Shown one piece after another: positions 21,343-32,972 of a stretch of DNA of 64,000 nucleotides. The stretch covers positions 1,984,001-2,048,000 of the forward strand of contig NZ_AP018722.1 in NCBI RefSeq assembly GCF_004001325.1. Direction: 5' to 3'. Under the pieces are notes generated by a model, which had not been told where the DNA came from, searched no databases, and saw only the letters and a program-made list of their open reading frames with translations. Made by a program: the position numbers and the translations under genes. The stretch's first letter is position 1. Each line of letters opens with the position of its first letter. The DNA comes from Thiomicrorhabdus aquaedulcis. GTDB lineage: Bacteria > Pseudomonadota > Gammaproteobacteria > Thiomicrospirales > Thiomicrospiraceae.

Positions 21343-21458
21343 ATTTGAGCGTGTTTAGCGTAATTGTTTAAACACCGTGACAGAGTATTTTAAGACCTCC
21401 TGAACTATTAAAAATTATTTAATATAAATTATATTATTTAATAGCATCTAATAGTCTT

Positions 21459-21470
21459 ACCAGGCCTGGT
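21459..21470. repeat. Palindrome ACCAGGCCTGGT, copy 5 (intergenic)
   Basis: Exact copy 13 bases past the yqeY stop codon. Confidence 0.95.
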
Positions 21471-21482
21471 CACAACAAAGTA

Positions 21483-21932
21483 TTACGTTAATTTAGCTTT
21501 AATGAGCTTACTAACCTCAGCCATATCAGCACGACCTTGCATTTGCGGTTTGAGTATAGCCATGACTTTACCCATATCCTGCATATTGGCCGCACCGGTT
21601 TCAAGCATAGCGGCGTCAAGCAAAGTAACAATTTCAGCTTGAGTGAGTGCTTGTGGCATAAAGTCCTGAATGACCGTCATCTCATAGGCTTCTTGCTCAG
21701 CTAAATCAGGACGCTCTGCGGCCACAAATTGCTGATGAGAATCTCGACGTTGCTTCATTGCCTTGTCTAAAATAGCCAAGACACCTGCATCATCTACAGT
21801 AATTTGATTATCAATCTCAACCTGTTTGATGGCGGCTAACATTGTGCGGACTACTAAAAGTCGCTCTTTGTTTTTGGCCTTCATGCAGGTTTTCATTTCA
21901 TCGCTTAATTGTGTTTTTAGATCAATTGACAC
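21483..21932 (-). CDS. yqeY: GatB/YqeY domain protein
   Basis: 149 residues, the standard YqeY length. The helical domain resembles the tail domain of GatB. Conserved features are an N-terminal DEMKTCMKAKNKERL, AIKQVEIDN, and a C-terminal DMGKVMAILKPQMQGRADM followed by KLIKAKL. It is thought to act near tRNA-dependent amidation, but its own function is not established. It sits between rpsU and dnaG, as in many Gammaproteobacteria, and probably shares the rpsU promoter. Confidence 0.93.
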   Translation of the reverse strand: MSIDLKTQLSDEMKTCMKAKNKERLLVVRTMLAAIKQVEIDNQITVDDAGVLAILDKAMKQRRDSHQQFVAAERPDLAEQEAYEMTVIQDFMPQALTQAEIVTLLDAAMLETGAANMQDMGKVMAILKPQMQGRADMAEVSKLIKAKLT

Positions 21933-21987
21933 TTAAACACTGCTCCTAGCTTGGGTTAACACGTTTTATTAATGATTTTTTAAACAA

Positions 21988-22203
21988 TTAATATAAACGA
22001 GTTCCACGACGGTTGTCGCGTGACAAACGCTTAGCCAAACGCTTAACAGCCGCAGCTTTCATACGTTTTTTAACCCAGGTAGGCTTTTCATAAAATTCAC
22101 GTTTACGTGTTTCGGTTAACACGCCGGCTTTTTCACAAGCACGTTTAAAACGACGCAATGCGACGTCAAATGGTTCAGTATCTCTGATCTTTACGCTTGG
22201 CAT
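21988..22203 (-). CDS. rpsU: 30S ribosomal protein S21
   Basis: 71 residues, the normal S21 length. It is highly basic, with conserved [30 protein letters not shown] and an Arg-rich C-terminus. It is a small-subunit protein involved in initiation. It is the first gene of the rpsU-yqeY-dnaG-rpoD group and has a strong sigma-70 promoter about 70 bases upstream. Confidence 0.97.
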   Translation of the reverse strand: MPSVKIRDTEPFDVALRRFKRACEKAGVLTETRKREFYEKPTWVKKRMKAAAVKRLAKRLSRDNRRGTRLY

Positions 22204-22277
22204 AATTCTACCTATTAAAATTTTTGAATTCTGTTACGCACCCAACGCAAGAAATGGGGGAACAGTGGAAACGACGA

Positions 22278-22306
22278 ATTATAATTTTCTCAACCCACAT
22301 TTGCAA
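22278..22306 (-). promoter_or_regulatory. Sigma-70 promoter of rpsU
   Basis: On the minus strand, TTGCAA (-35, 22306-22301) and a consensus TATAAT (-10, 22283-22278) are separated by 17 bases. Transcription would begin near 22271, leaving a leader of about 68 bases before the rpsU ATG. Confidence 0.8.
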
Positions 22307-22376
22307 ACCTTTTTTACAATTAACCCTAAGATAATTTGTTAAAATTCAGTCACTTTTGAATGAATGAGTTTAAATA

Positions 22377-23402
22377 ATGCTAGTACTGGGAATAGAAAGC
22401 TCTTGTGATGAAACCGGCATTGCCCTGTACGACACCAATGCAGGTCTATTAACGCACACCTTATACACACAAATTGAACTGCACGCGCAATACGGCGGCG
22501 TAGTGCCCGAACTCGCATCGCGTGACCACATTCGTAAACTCAGCCCGTTAATTAAGCAGTCTTTGGCACAAGCCAATGTAAGCTTTACGCAATTAAATGG
22601 CATTGCTTACACCGCGGGCCCAGGCTTAATGGGCGCATTATTAGCTGGGGCTTCCGTGGCGCGCAGTCTAGCGTATGCGCTTAATATTCCGGCCATTGGC
22701 GTGCATCACATGGAAGGCCATTTACTTGCCCCCATGCTAGAACCTAGTCCGCCGGCGTTCCCATTTGTCTGTTTATTGGTATCGGGTGGCCACAGCATGA
22801 TTGTTAGAGTGGATGGCATTGGCCAGTACACTTTATTAGGCGATACACTCGACGACGCGGCGGGTGAGGCGTTTGATAAAACTGCCAAGCTGTTAGATTT
22901 AGGTTACCCAGGCGGCCCCAACGTGTCTAACCTGGCGTTAAAAGGGGTGGCTACGCGCTATCATTTTCCGCGTCCTATGGTTGACCGCCCCGGATTAGAC
23001 ATGAGTTTTAGTGGCTTAAAAACCTTTACCTTAAACACCTGGCAAGCGGCGGTTAAAGCCGGTGACGACTCCGAACAGACCAAGGCTGATATTTGTAGGG
23101 CGTTTGAGTTGGCGGTGGCCGACACCCTTGCGGTTAAATGCAAACGCGCTTTAGAGCAAGTAGGGTTTAATCGCTTGGTAGTGGCCGGAGGCGTCAGCGC
23201 CAACCGTGAAATCAGAGCCAAACTTAATGCGCTTATGCTCAAACGCGGCGGCGAAGTGTTTTATCCGCGCCTTGAGTTTTGCACCGACAACGGTGCCATG
23301 ATTGCCTACGCCGGCGCGCAACGCTTACTGGCTGGGCAGCATAACAATTTAAGCTTTGCCACTACGCCGCGCTGGTCATTAGAAGATTTGCCGGCGGTGT
23401 AA
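22377..23402 (+). CDS. tsaD: tRNA N6-adenosine threonylcarbamoyltransferase
   Basis: 341 residues. TsaD transfers threonylcarbamoyl from its adenylate to A37 of ANN-decoding tRNAs, working with TsaB and TsaE. N-terminal [12 protein letters not shown] and the metal-binding HxxxH (HHMEGHL) are present. [18 protein letters not shown] and a C-terminal [13 protein letters not shown] and TDNGAMIA complete the ASKHA-fold signature. It is divergent from rpsU, as in many Gammaproteobacteria. Its 3' end abuts the large hairpin at 23407-23442. Confidence 0.97.
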   Translation: MLVLGIESSCDETGIALYDTNAGLLTHTLYTQIELHAQYGGVVPELASRDHIRKLSPLIKQSLAQANVSFTQLNGIAYTAGPGLMGALLAGASVARSLAYALNIPAIGVHHMEGHLLAPMLEPSPPAFPFVCLLVSGGHSMIVRVDGIGQYTLLGDTLDDAAGEAFDKTAKLLDLGYPGGPNVSNLALKGVATRYHFPRPMVDRPGLDMSFSGLKTFTLNTWQAAVKAGDDSEQTKADICRAFELAVADTLAVKCKRALEQVGFNRLVVAGGVSANREIRAKLNALMLKRGGEVFYPRLEFCTDNGAMIAYAGAQRLLAGQHNNLSFATTPRWSLEDLPAV

Positions 23403-23406
23403 ACAA

Positions 23407-23442
23407 AAAATCGTTTTGACCAGGCCTGGTCAAAACGATTTT
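23407..23442. terminator. 36-bp perfect palindrome centred on ACCAGGCCTGGT, bidirectional terminator
   Basis: Arms of 18 bases (AAAATCGTTTTGACCAGG and its complement) are perfect. The iterated 12-mer is at 23419-23430. It lies between the convergent tsaD and plsY, five bases past the tsaD stop. T-rich tails on both strands (CGATTTT) suit a two-way terminator. Confidence 0.8.
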
Positions 23443-23472
23443 AGTGGGTCAAATTTGGCTTTAACCATGGTA

Positions 23473-24099
23473 CTATTTGGCTTTAATTAAACTCTCTTCA
23501 CCGCTTATTAAGCGTTCAATATTACCCCGATGACGCCAAAATAAAAGCATGGTCATTAAGCCTGAAACCAAAATCCAACTCACTTCATCGGCTAAAAAGT
23601 AAATATACAATGGCGCTAAAAAGCTCGCTATTAAAGCCGACAACGACGAAATTTTAAGCACCTTTGCCGCAAACAACCACGTAGCGGCTACCGCCAAACC
23701 AATGGGTAACGACAACCCAAACATCACCCCCAGCATAGTGGCCACGCCTTTGCCGCCTTTAAAACCAAAAAACACTGGATAAAGATGCCCAATAAACGCC
23801 GCAAACCCCACCAACACAATGACCAGGCCTGGTAGGTTAAACGCGTGCGCCACCAATACTGGCAATAAGCCTTTTAACATGTCGCCCACTAGAGTAATCG
23901 CCGCCGCTTTTTTGCCTTTATCGCCGCCAATTCGCAACACATTAGTAGCACCCGGATTGCCCGAACCACCCTCTCGTGGGTCACCCAACCCCATGACTTT
24001 ACACACAATAATAGCCGTTGAAACAGAGCCTAACACATAGGCCGCCGCAATAAATCCAAGTGCCTGAAAATCCATTATCGTGTGTATCAATGTGTCCAT
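23473..24099 (-). CDS. plsY: Glycerol-3-phosphate acyltransferase PlsY
   Basis: 208 residues, integral membrane. PlsY acylates glycerol-3-phosphate from acyl-phosphate at the inner membrane, the first step of phospholipid synthesis. The three conserved cytosolic motifs are visible: GSGNPGATNVLR (the G-S-G-N-x-G-x-T-N signature), GHLYPVFFGFKGGKGVAT, and a third region after the fourth helix. Hydrophobic segments match the usual five helices. An in-frame ACCAGGCCTGGT supplies Leu-Pro-Gly-Leu-Val in a membrane segment. Confidence 0.95.
   Translation of the reverse strand: MDTLIHTIMDFQALGFIAAAYVLGSVSTAIIVCKVMGLGDPREGGSGNPGATNVLRIGGDKGKKAAAITLVGDMLKGLLPVLVAHAFNLPGLVIVLVGFAAFIGHLYPVFFGFKGGKGVATMLGVMFGLSLPIGLAVAATWLFAAKVLKISSLSALIASFLAPLYIYFLADEVSWILVSGLMTMLLFWRHRGNIERLISGEESLIKAK
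23822..23833. repeat. Palindrome ACCAGGCCTGGT, copy 7 (coding)
   Basis: Exact copy inside plsY, read as L-P-G-L-V, a different frame from the D-Q-A-W copies. Confidence 0.95.
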
Positions 24100-24206
24100 A
24101 ACTGCCTTTTTAAACTGTAAAAATGATTAATTTGTGCGAATTTTACTAGAAGTCACCCGCAAGAAGTAGATAATGATGCGCTAAAATCACTGGATGACAC
24201 TCACAA

Positions 24207-24290
24207 AGACCTTTGCACGAGTGGATGCACGGCCAAAAATGGTTAAATTTTTCCATATTTTTTTCTCGTACCCCACTCGTGCAAAGGTCT
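24207..24290. repeat. Best-preserved MITE-like element, 84 nt
   Basis: Perfect 18-bp terminal inverted repeats start AGACCTTTGCACGAGTGG. The core contains GGCCAAAAATGGTTAAATT and a run of T. There is no coding capacity. It lies between the divergent plsY and folB, 20 bases before the folB start. The ends resemble inverted repeats of IS elements, but the parent transposase is not in the window. Confidence 0.75.
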
Positions 24291-24309
24291 CTCGCAAAAG
24301 GAATTTAAT

Positions 24310-24684
24310 GTGAGCAAACTGTTAATGGACACCATTTTTATTCAAGGCTTACATACGCAGGCCATTATTGGCATTTACGATTGGGAGCGGGCGCAACCGC
24401 AACCGCTTATTTTTGACATTGACATGCGACTTGCCATTGCAAAAGCCGCCCAAAGTGATGCTATTAGCGATACGGTAGATTACAAACAGGTGGCCGATGA
24501 AGTGATTGAACTGGTAAACCAAAGTCGATTTGAACTACTAGAAAGTTTATGTGAGGCCATTTGTGCGCACATTTTAGCGCACCATTTGCCCGTGCAATCG
24601 CTGCGCTTGCGCGTAAGCAAACCACAAGCCGTACCGCAAGCCACCACAGTAGGATTAATCATTAAGCGGCATAGGGCGGCATAA
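24310..24684 (+). CDS. folB: Dihydroneopterin aldolase
   Basis: 124 residues. FolB cleaves 7,8-dihydroneopterin in folate synthesis. The conserved pattern is present: LHTQAIIGIYDWERAQPQPL, a DYKQV segment, LLESLCEAI, and SLRLRVSKPQAV near the C-terminus with the catalytic Lys. The GTG at 24310 is preceded by AAGGA with a seven-base spacer; an ATG five codons later has no site. Its neighbourhood with plsY and tsaD is common in Gammaproteobacteria. Confidence 0.94.
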   Translation: MSKLLMDTIFIQGLHTQAIIGIYDWERAQPQPLIFDIDMRLAIAKAAQSDAISDTVDYKQVADEVIELVNQSRFELLESLCEAICAHILAHHLPVQSLRLRVSKPQAVPQATTVGLIIKRHRAA

Positions 24685-24692
24685 GCCAATAA

Positions 24693-25157
24693 TCACCCCA
24701 TACTTGCGTGATACTGCTTTTGCTCTTGAGCGGCGCGTTTTATGGTGGGCACGAGTTGCTCCATGTAAAGACAGGCGTGTTGCTCGGTAATTTTATTGAG
24801 TTGTGCGTAATCTTCTTCAAACTGACGGCGATTTTGTTGCGATAAGTTGCGCAATACTTTGTTGTACAGCACGTCACCCTGAGCCAAACGCACTATGGTG
24901 ACCAATTGTTCTGGGGTGACTTTAGTGGCAAACTTTTGTACCACGCGGTCATCGACACTGGCCATTTTTGTGGCCAAGGTGCGATAAGCTTCTAGCTTAC
25001 GTTTTAAGTTTTCGGCGTCCACTTCACTGGGCTGATTTATTCGCTGTTCAATCACCTGTTGCAAAGCCTTTACCACCTCAACCGGCAACGTAAACACCAC
25101 TGGCCCTAGCTCTATTTGAAACTCACCACTGGCATCTCTTCTGGCTAAAATTTCCAT
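24693..25157 (-). CDS. FliG C-terminal-like protein A (unassigned)
   Basis: 154 residues, no signal or membrane segment. I do not recognise a named family for the full protein. Its second half looks like the FliG middle/C-terminal helical repeat: MASVDDRVVQKFATKVTPEQL, then NKVLRNLSQQNRRQFEEDY, matching the FliG pattern of a D-D-R helix, a REVD-like loop and an N-(M/L)-S-x-R-x-x-E-x-x-x-E-D helix. The N-terminal 45 residues (GEFQIELGPVVF) align with the next gene upstream, so the two are tandem paralogues. AGGA six bases upstream supports the ATG at 25157. No flagellar genes are nearby. Confidence 0.6.
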   Translation of the reverse strand: MEILARRDASGEFQIELGPVVFTLPVEVVKALQQVIEQRINQPSEVDAENLKRKLEAYRTLATKMASVDDRVVQKFATKVTPEQLVTIVRLAQGDVLYNKVLRNLSQQNRRQFEEDYAQLNKITEQHACLYMEQLVPTIKRAAQEQKQYHASMG

Positions 25158-25261
25158 TTTTATTCCTATTCGCCTACGCACGTGGCATTAAATAACATTT
25201 TTGTACAAGTGAACTGTTGGCTTATTATTGGCTTATTAATTAACTCACCATAAAGTTTGAG

Positions 25262-25726
25262 TTAAATGTATTGCGTGCGATCATTCACAAACTCAATCTG
25301 CCCCAATCCCTCTAGCTCAAACAGCTTTTCGACCACGCGTTTAATGGCTTCTTTAGCGGTTTCTTCGCTGGGCATGGTCGCTTTTTGTAAATCTTCATGC
25401 AGTTGTTTGGCCATAATGCCGCCAATATTACTGATAACGCTGTCGGATAAACCAGCATCACGTGCCACCATCATTAGCACTAGCACGTCTTGATTGTCTA
25501 CTTCTCTTAAAAGCTTTTGCAGTTCAAGCGGCTTTAACTCTTTAAGCCGCAAACCTAATTTAATATAACTTTTTAAGGTTGAATGGCTTTCACCCCGCTC
25601 CAGTGCTAATAAATGTTCTAAGGTAATGCTTAACAGCTCTACCGCAAAACGATCCATTTTTACCGCACCACAACCTATGTGCACTAACCATTCATTTTCT
25701 TGCTGTTTTTTTATGCCCACTTTCAT
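25262..25726 (-). CDS. FliG C-terminal-like protein B (unassigned)
   Basis: 154 residues, soluble. It has a stronger FliG resemblance than its neighbour: LKELKPLELQKLLREVDNQD, then SDSVISNIGGIMAKQLHEDL, then EAIKRVVEKLFELEGLGQIEF. These match in order the FliG segments around LLREVD, the N-M-S-x-R helix and the final E-A-G-E-I strand. The N-terminal part (NEWLVHIGCGAV) matches the paralogue. The ATG at 25726 begins MKVGIKK; a longer frame lacks support. The function is unknown. FliG C-terminal repeats bind FliM and the stator, so a role in protein assembly is possible but unproven. Confidence 0.62.
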   Translation of the reverse strand: MKVGIKKQQENEWLVHIGCGAVKMDRFAVELLSITLEHLLALERGESHSTLKSYIKLGLRLKELKPLELQKLLREVDNQDVLVLMMVARDAGLSDSVISNIGGIMAKQLHEDLQKATMPSEETAKEAIKRVVEKLFELEGLGQIEFVNDRTQYI

Positions 25727-25881
25727 GCGGTTTTCTCGCCTTAAAATCAAAGATGCGGTTATTTTTAGTTCTAGCAATTATACTGCCAATCTTGCTATTC
25801 AACACACTGAATAACCTCTGTTCGTTTACTGGGGTTTATAGCATAATACGCATCTTAATTAACAAGTGCTGCTGCCCCTCT

Positions 25882-27017
25882 ATGAAAGCCCACAATCAAT
25901 TACCCGAACCCTGTGAATCTGCAAAACAGCAAAGCGCGCAATTAAGCCAAAAAATAAAGACTGCCTTGGCGCGCCACAAACATCTAAGCTTTGCCCAATA
26001 CATGCAAATGGCACTGTATTCACCAGGCCTGGGGTATTACGCATCGCACTTGCCTAAAATTGGCCAAAGCGGCGATTTTATCACCGCCCCCGAAGTATCG
26101 CCCTTGTTTTCGCGCTGTTTAGCACGCCAAGCCGCGCAAGTATTAGCGCAACTTAGCACCCCCAACATTGTAGAATTTGGTGCCGGTAAAGGCACCATGG
26201 CCAAAGACATCTTATTGGAGTTGGCGCGCCTTAACCAACCATTAGAGCGTTACTATATTATGGAGCTGAGCGGCGATTTAAAACAACGCCAACAAGACCT
26301 ATTACAAAACAGCCTGCCGAGCGAACTGTTTGCCAAAGTGGTGTGGTTAAGTGAACTGCCTAAAACCCCTATTTCGGCTGTCATATTGGCCAACGAAGTG
26401 CTTGACGCCATGCCTTTTGAACGCCTGCGCATCGAACCCCAGCACGCCTTAAAAGGCGATGTGGTTTACAACCCGCAACACAATCGCTTTGAATGGGACT
26501 ATCAACCCATTACCCAACGCCCATTGCAACAGTTTGCTAACCAGCTCATTCAATACATTGGTCAACCGTCCCATTTAGGATATGAAACCGAAATTAATTT
26601 ACACCTAGACCCTTGGTTAAAATCCGTTAGTCAGATTTTATCTGAAGGCGCGTTACTGGTCGTCGACTACGGTTACACGCGCAACGAATACTATCAACCT
26701 GCGCGAGTTATGGGCACATTACGATGCCACTACCAACACCGTGCGCACAGCAATCCCTTTTTTACCCCGGCCTGCAAGACATAACCGCACACGTTGACTT
26801 TACCGCCGTGGCCGAAGCAGGCTACAAACATGGATTTAAAGTGGCAGGGTTTAGTACCCAAGCGCATTTTTTAATGTCGACAGGCTTGCTTGATATGGTT
26901 AATAACTTGGATACCACCGTCACCGAACAGATACAATTAGCCCAACAAATTAAAACCCTAACCTTACCCAATGAAATGGGCGAAACCTTTAAAGTCATCG
27001 CGCTGACTAAAAAATAG
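25882..27017 (+). CDS. SAM-dependent methyltransferase, MidA/NDUFAF7 family (one apparent frameshift)
   Basis: About 378 residues after restoring one base. The family includes mitochondrial NDUFAF7, which methylates an arginine of complex I; the bacterial role is not settled. Features: FAQYMQMALYSPGLGYY, GDFITAPEVSPLFSR, the SAM-binding EFGAGKGTMAKDIL, a VILANEVLDAMPFER motif and ALLVVDYGY. Near 26758 a run of six T replaces the seven needed to read HSNPFFYPGLQDITAHVDF; the frame then runs normally to 27017. The start is uncertain: ATG 25882 lacks a clear ribosome-binding site, and upstream in-frame starts would add an unnatural hydrophobic leader. Confidence 0.82.
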
Positions 27018-27102
27018 AACAGCCATTGATGGGCTTTGCCATTCGCGACTTAAGACATCAATTGTAATCACCGCACTAAAACAAGCATACTAAGGCATTT
27101 TC

Positions 27103-27929
27103 ATGGAAGAGATAAGCGTTATACAACCCACCCTAGACTGGCTACAAATTGTCTTTTTGGCCTTAGTACAGGGCATTACCGAATTTTTGCCTATTTCCAG
27201 TTCTGGACATTTGGTGTTGGTGCCCCAAATATTTGGCTGGCCTGACCAAGGTTTGGCATTTGATGTAGCGGTACACATTGGAACTTTATCGGCCGTAATT
27301 TGGTATTTTAAACACGACATTTGGTTAATGACGCGCGAGTGGAGTACCTCATTGGTAACCCGCCAGCCCACCTCAAACAGTCGTTTGGCGTGGTGGGTTA
27401 TTTTAGCCACCTTACCCGCGGTGGGCGTTGGATTAATGATTAACAATGGCATAGAAGAAAGCTTACGCAACCCCCTGATTATTGCCGCTACCACCATCGT
27501 GTTTGGCGCGTTACTGTGGTGGTCGGACGTAAAAGGCCAAAAATCCGAGACGAATACAGCTTAAGCTTTAAAGACATATTTATTATTGGCGTAGCACAAG
27601 CCATTGCACTTATTCCTGGCACCTCGCGCTCGGGCATTACCATCACCGCCGCTTTAATGGTTGGTTTAACCCGCGAAGCCGCCGCACGATTCTCATTTTT
27701 ACTGTCCATTCCCATTATATTAGGAGCAGGCCTGGTTAAGTTTAAAGACCTGCTTGAAAGCACCGTGCCGGTTCAGTGGGAAGCCATGTTTTGGGGTGCT
27801 CTGCTGTCGGGCATAAGCGCCTACATTATTATTGCTTTGTTTTTAAAATGGATTAGCGCCATTGGCATGGCACCGTTTGCCTGGTATCGTTTTGCACTGG
27901 GGGCGCTGCTTATTTACTTATTTATTTAA
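27103..27929 (+). CDS. uppP: Undecaprenyl-diphosphatase UppP/BacA (one apparent frameshift)
   Basis: About 275 residues after restoring one base. It recycles undecaprenyl pyrophosphate for peptidoglycan synthesis at the inner membrane. The conserved motifs are EFLPISSSGHLVL near the N-terminus and PGTSRSGITITAALM in the second half, with several membrane helices. Near 27538 five A occur where six would give KGQKIRDEYSLSFKD. AAGG seven bases upstream supports the ATG at 27103. A broken uppP would be costly unless a second phosphatase exists, which favours sequence error. Confidence 0.88.
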
Positions 27930-27987
27930 GACCGCAGAGCACCTCTATTAAGCCCATGCTTAAAAGGCTATCAAAAGCCAAAACCGA

Positions 27988-31381
<3,394 letters not shown>

Positions 31382-31403
31382 CCACCGACTAGAGGTTAAC
31401 CGT

Positions 31404-32947
31404 ATGCTTAACTTTTACACCGCTCAACAAAGCCAGCGCATTGACCAATATGTCACCTCCAACTTAAGCATCTCAAGTCTGCTGCTGCTTAAACGTGCGG
31501 CGCTGTTTGCCTTTAACACCTTAACTTTGCACTACCCCAAAGCTCAAAAATACATTGTTTGTGCGGCGTTGGGCACAACGGTGGTGATGCTTTAATGGTA
31601 GCGCAATTGGCCAAAATGGCGGGATTAGACGTAAGCGTTACCCTGTTTGGCACACAAGCACAGCTTAAAGACGATGTGTTAACCGTGTATAACGAAGCAC
31701 TTGCGCTTGGAATTACCGTTGAATTCTGGCCAATGCCTAAGCCTTTAAACAACTTGCTTGTTGATGCCGACGTGCTGGTGGATGGCCTGTTTGGTACTGG
31801 CTTAAACCGCGACATTACTGGAAATCTTGCTGAATTTATTACGGCTCTTAACCACGCAAAAATGTCTGTTTTAGCGTTGGATGTTCCCAGTGGTTTAGAT
31901 GCCAACACCGGCCAACCAAAAGGGGTTGCCCTTAACGCCCAACATACCTGCAGTTTTATTACCCGAAAAATTGGTTTATACACAGCGCTTGGCGTGCAAT
32001 ACGCAGGCGTGCGCCATTTTAGCGATTTGTTTATTCCCCATGACGCCTATAACGCAGCGCATTACACACCGCAGCCTTCTTTGCCATTTTCAATGCACCC
32101 CATTGCTCAACATCACCCCCTTAAGCACTGGTTAAGCACTCTACCCCCAATGCAACCCAGCCGTCATAAAGGCGATGCCGGCACAGTGTGTTTAATTGGT
32201 GGCGACACCAGTATGATGGGTGCCCTGCAACTCGCGGGTTTAAGCAGTTTAAAAACGGGAGCAGGCCTGGTTAAACTGCTCAGTCATGCCCAGCACAGCA
32301 TTGCCATCACCCAAGCCATTCCAGAACTTATGTGTTATGACACCACGCAATTAAGCACACAAGTCGCTCACGCCAAAGTCATTGCCATTGGGCCTGGCTT
32401 AGGCATTCAAGAATGGGGACAAACGTTATGGCAGCAAGTTAACAACCTAACAACCCCCAAAGTGGTAGACGCTGACGCGCTCAAACTTTTAGCAATGCAT
32501 GCCGGGCAGACCAAATCGCAGGTTAATTTACCCTTGAATTCAACTAACAATTGGGTACTCACACCCCACCCTGGCGAAGCCGCACAACTCTTGGGCACAA
32601 CCGCGCAAACGGTGCAAGCGGATCGAATAGCGGCGGTTAAACAACTGCAGCACCGTTATGGCGGTGTTGTGGTGCTTAAAGGCAATGGTACGTTAGTGTA
32701 TGACGGACAACGCTTAGAGGTGTGTTTAGCCGGAAACGCGGGCATGGCAGTAGGTGGAATGGGCGATGTGTTGACCGGCTGTATTGCCAGTTTAATCGCT
32801 CAAGGCGCGACATTGTTTGACGCGGCGTGTTTAGGCGTAGCCTTACACGCCCACGCAGGGGATATTTTGGCCGAACAACAAGGACAAAAAGGCATTTTAC
32901 CCTCTGACCTTCCGCCCGTAATTCGCCAACTTTTGCAGTACGCTTAG
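31404..32947 (+). CDS. nnrDE: Bifunctional NAD(P)H-hydrate epimerase / dehydratase (one apparent frameshift)
   Basis: About 514 residues after restoring one base. It repairs hydrated NAD(P)H. The N-terminal epimerase half (YjeF_N) has LLLLKRAALFAF, CGVGHNGGDALMVAQLA and DGLFGTGLNR. The C-terminal ADP-dependent dehydratase half has HKGDAGTVCLIGGD, AIGPGLGIQ, LTPHPGEAAQLL, VLKGNGTLV and GNAGMAVGGMGDVLTGCIA. Near 31560 three T occur where four read YIVLCGVGHNGGDA; this lies in the epimerase nucleotide loop. GAGG precedes the ATG at 31404. A second E. coli-like combined gene (yjeF) is the nearest model. Confidence 0.9.
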
Positions 32948-32972
32948 CTAAAAATACTCATACTTAACTGAC

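Noticed and set aside
24207-24290. Plain terminator for plsY or folB
   Set aside because: It lies upstream of both genes, shares its core with other copies, and has ends like inverted repeats, so a dispersed element fits better.
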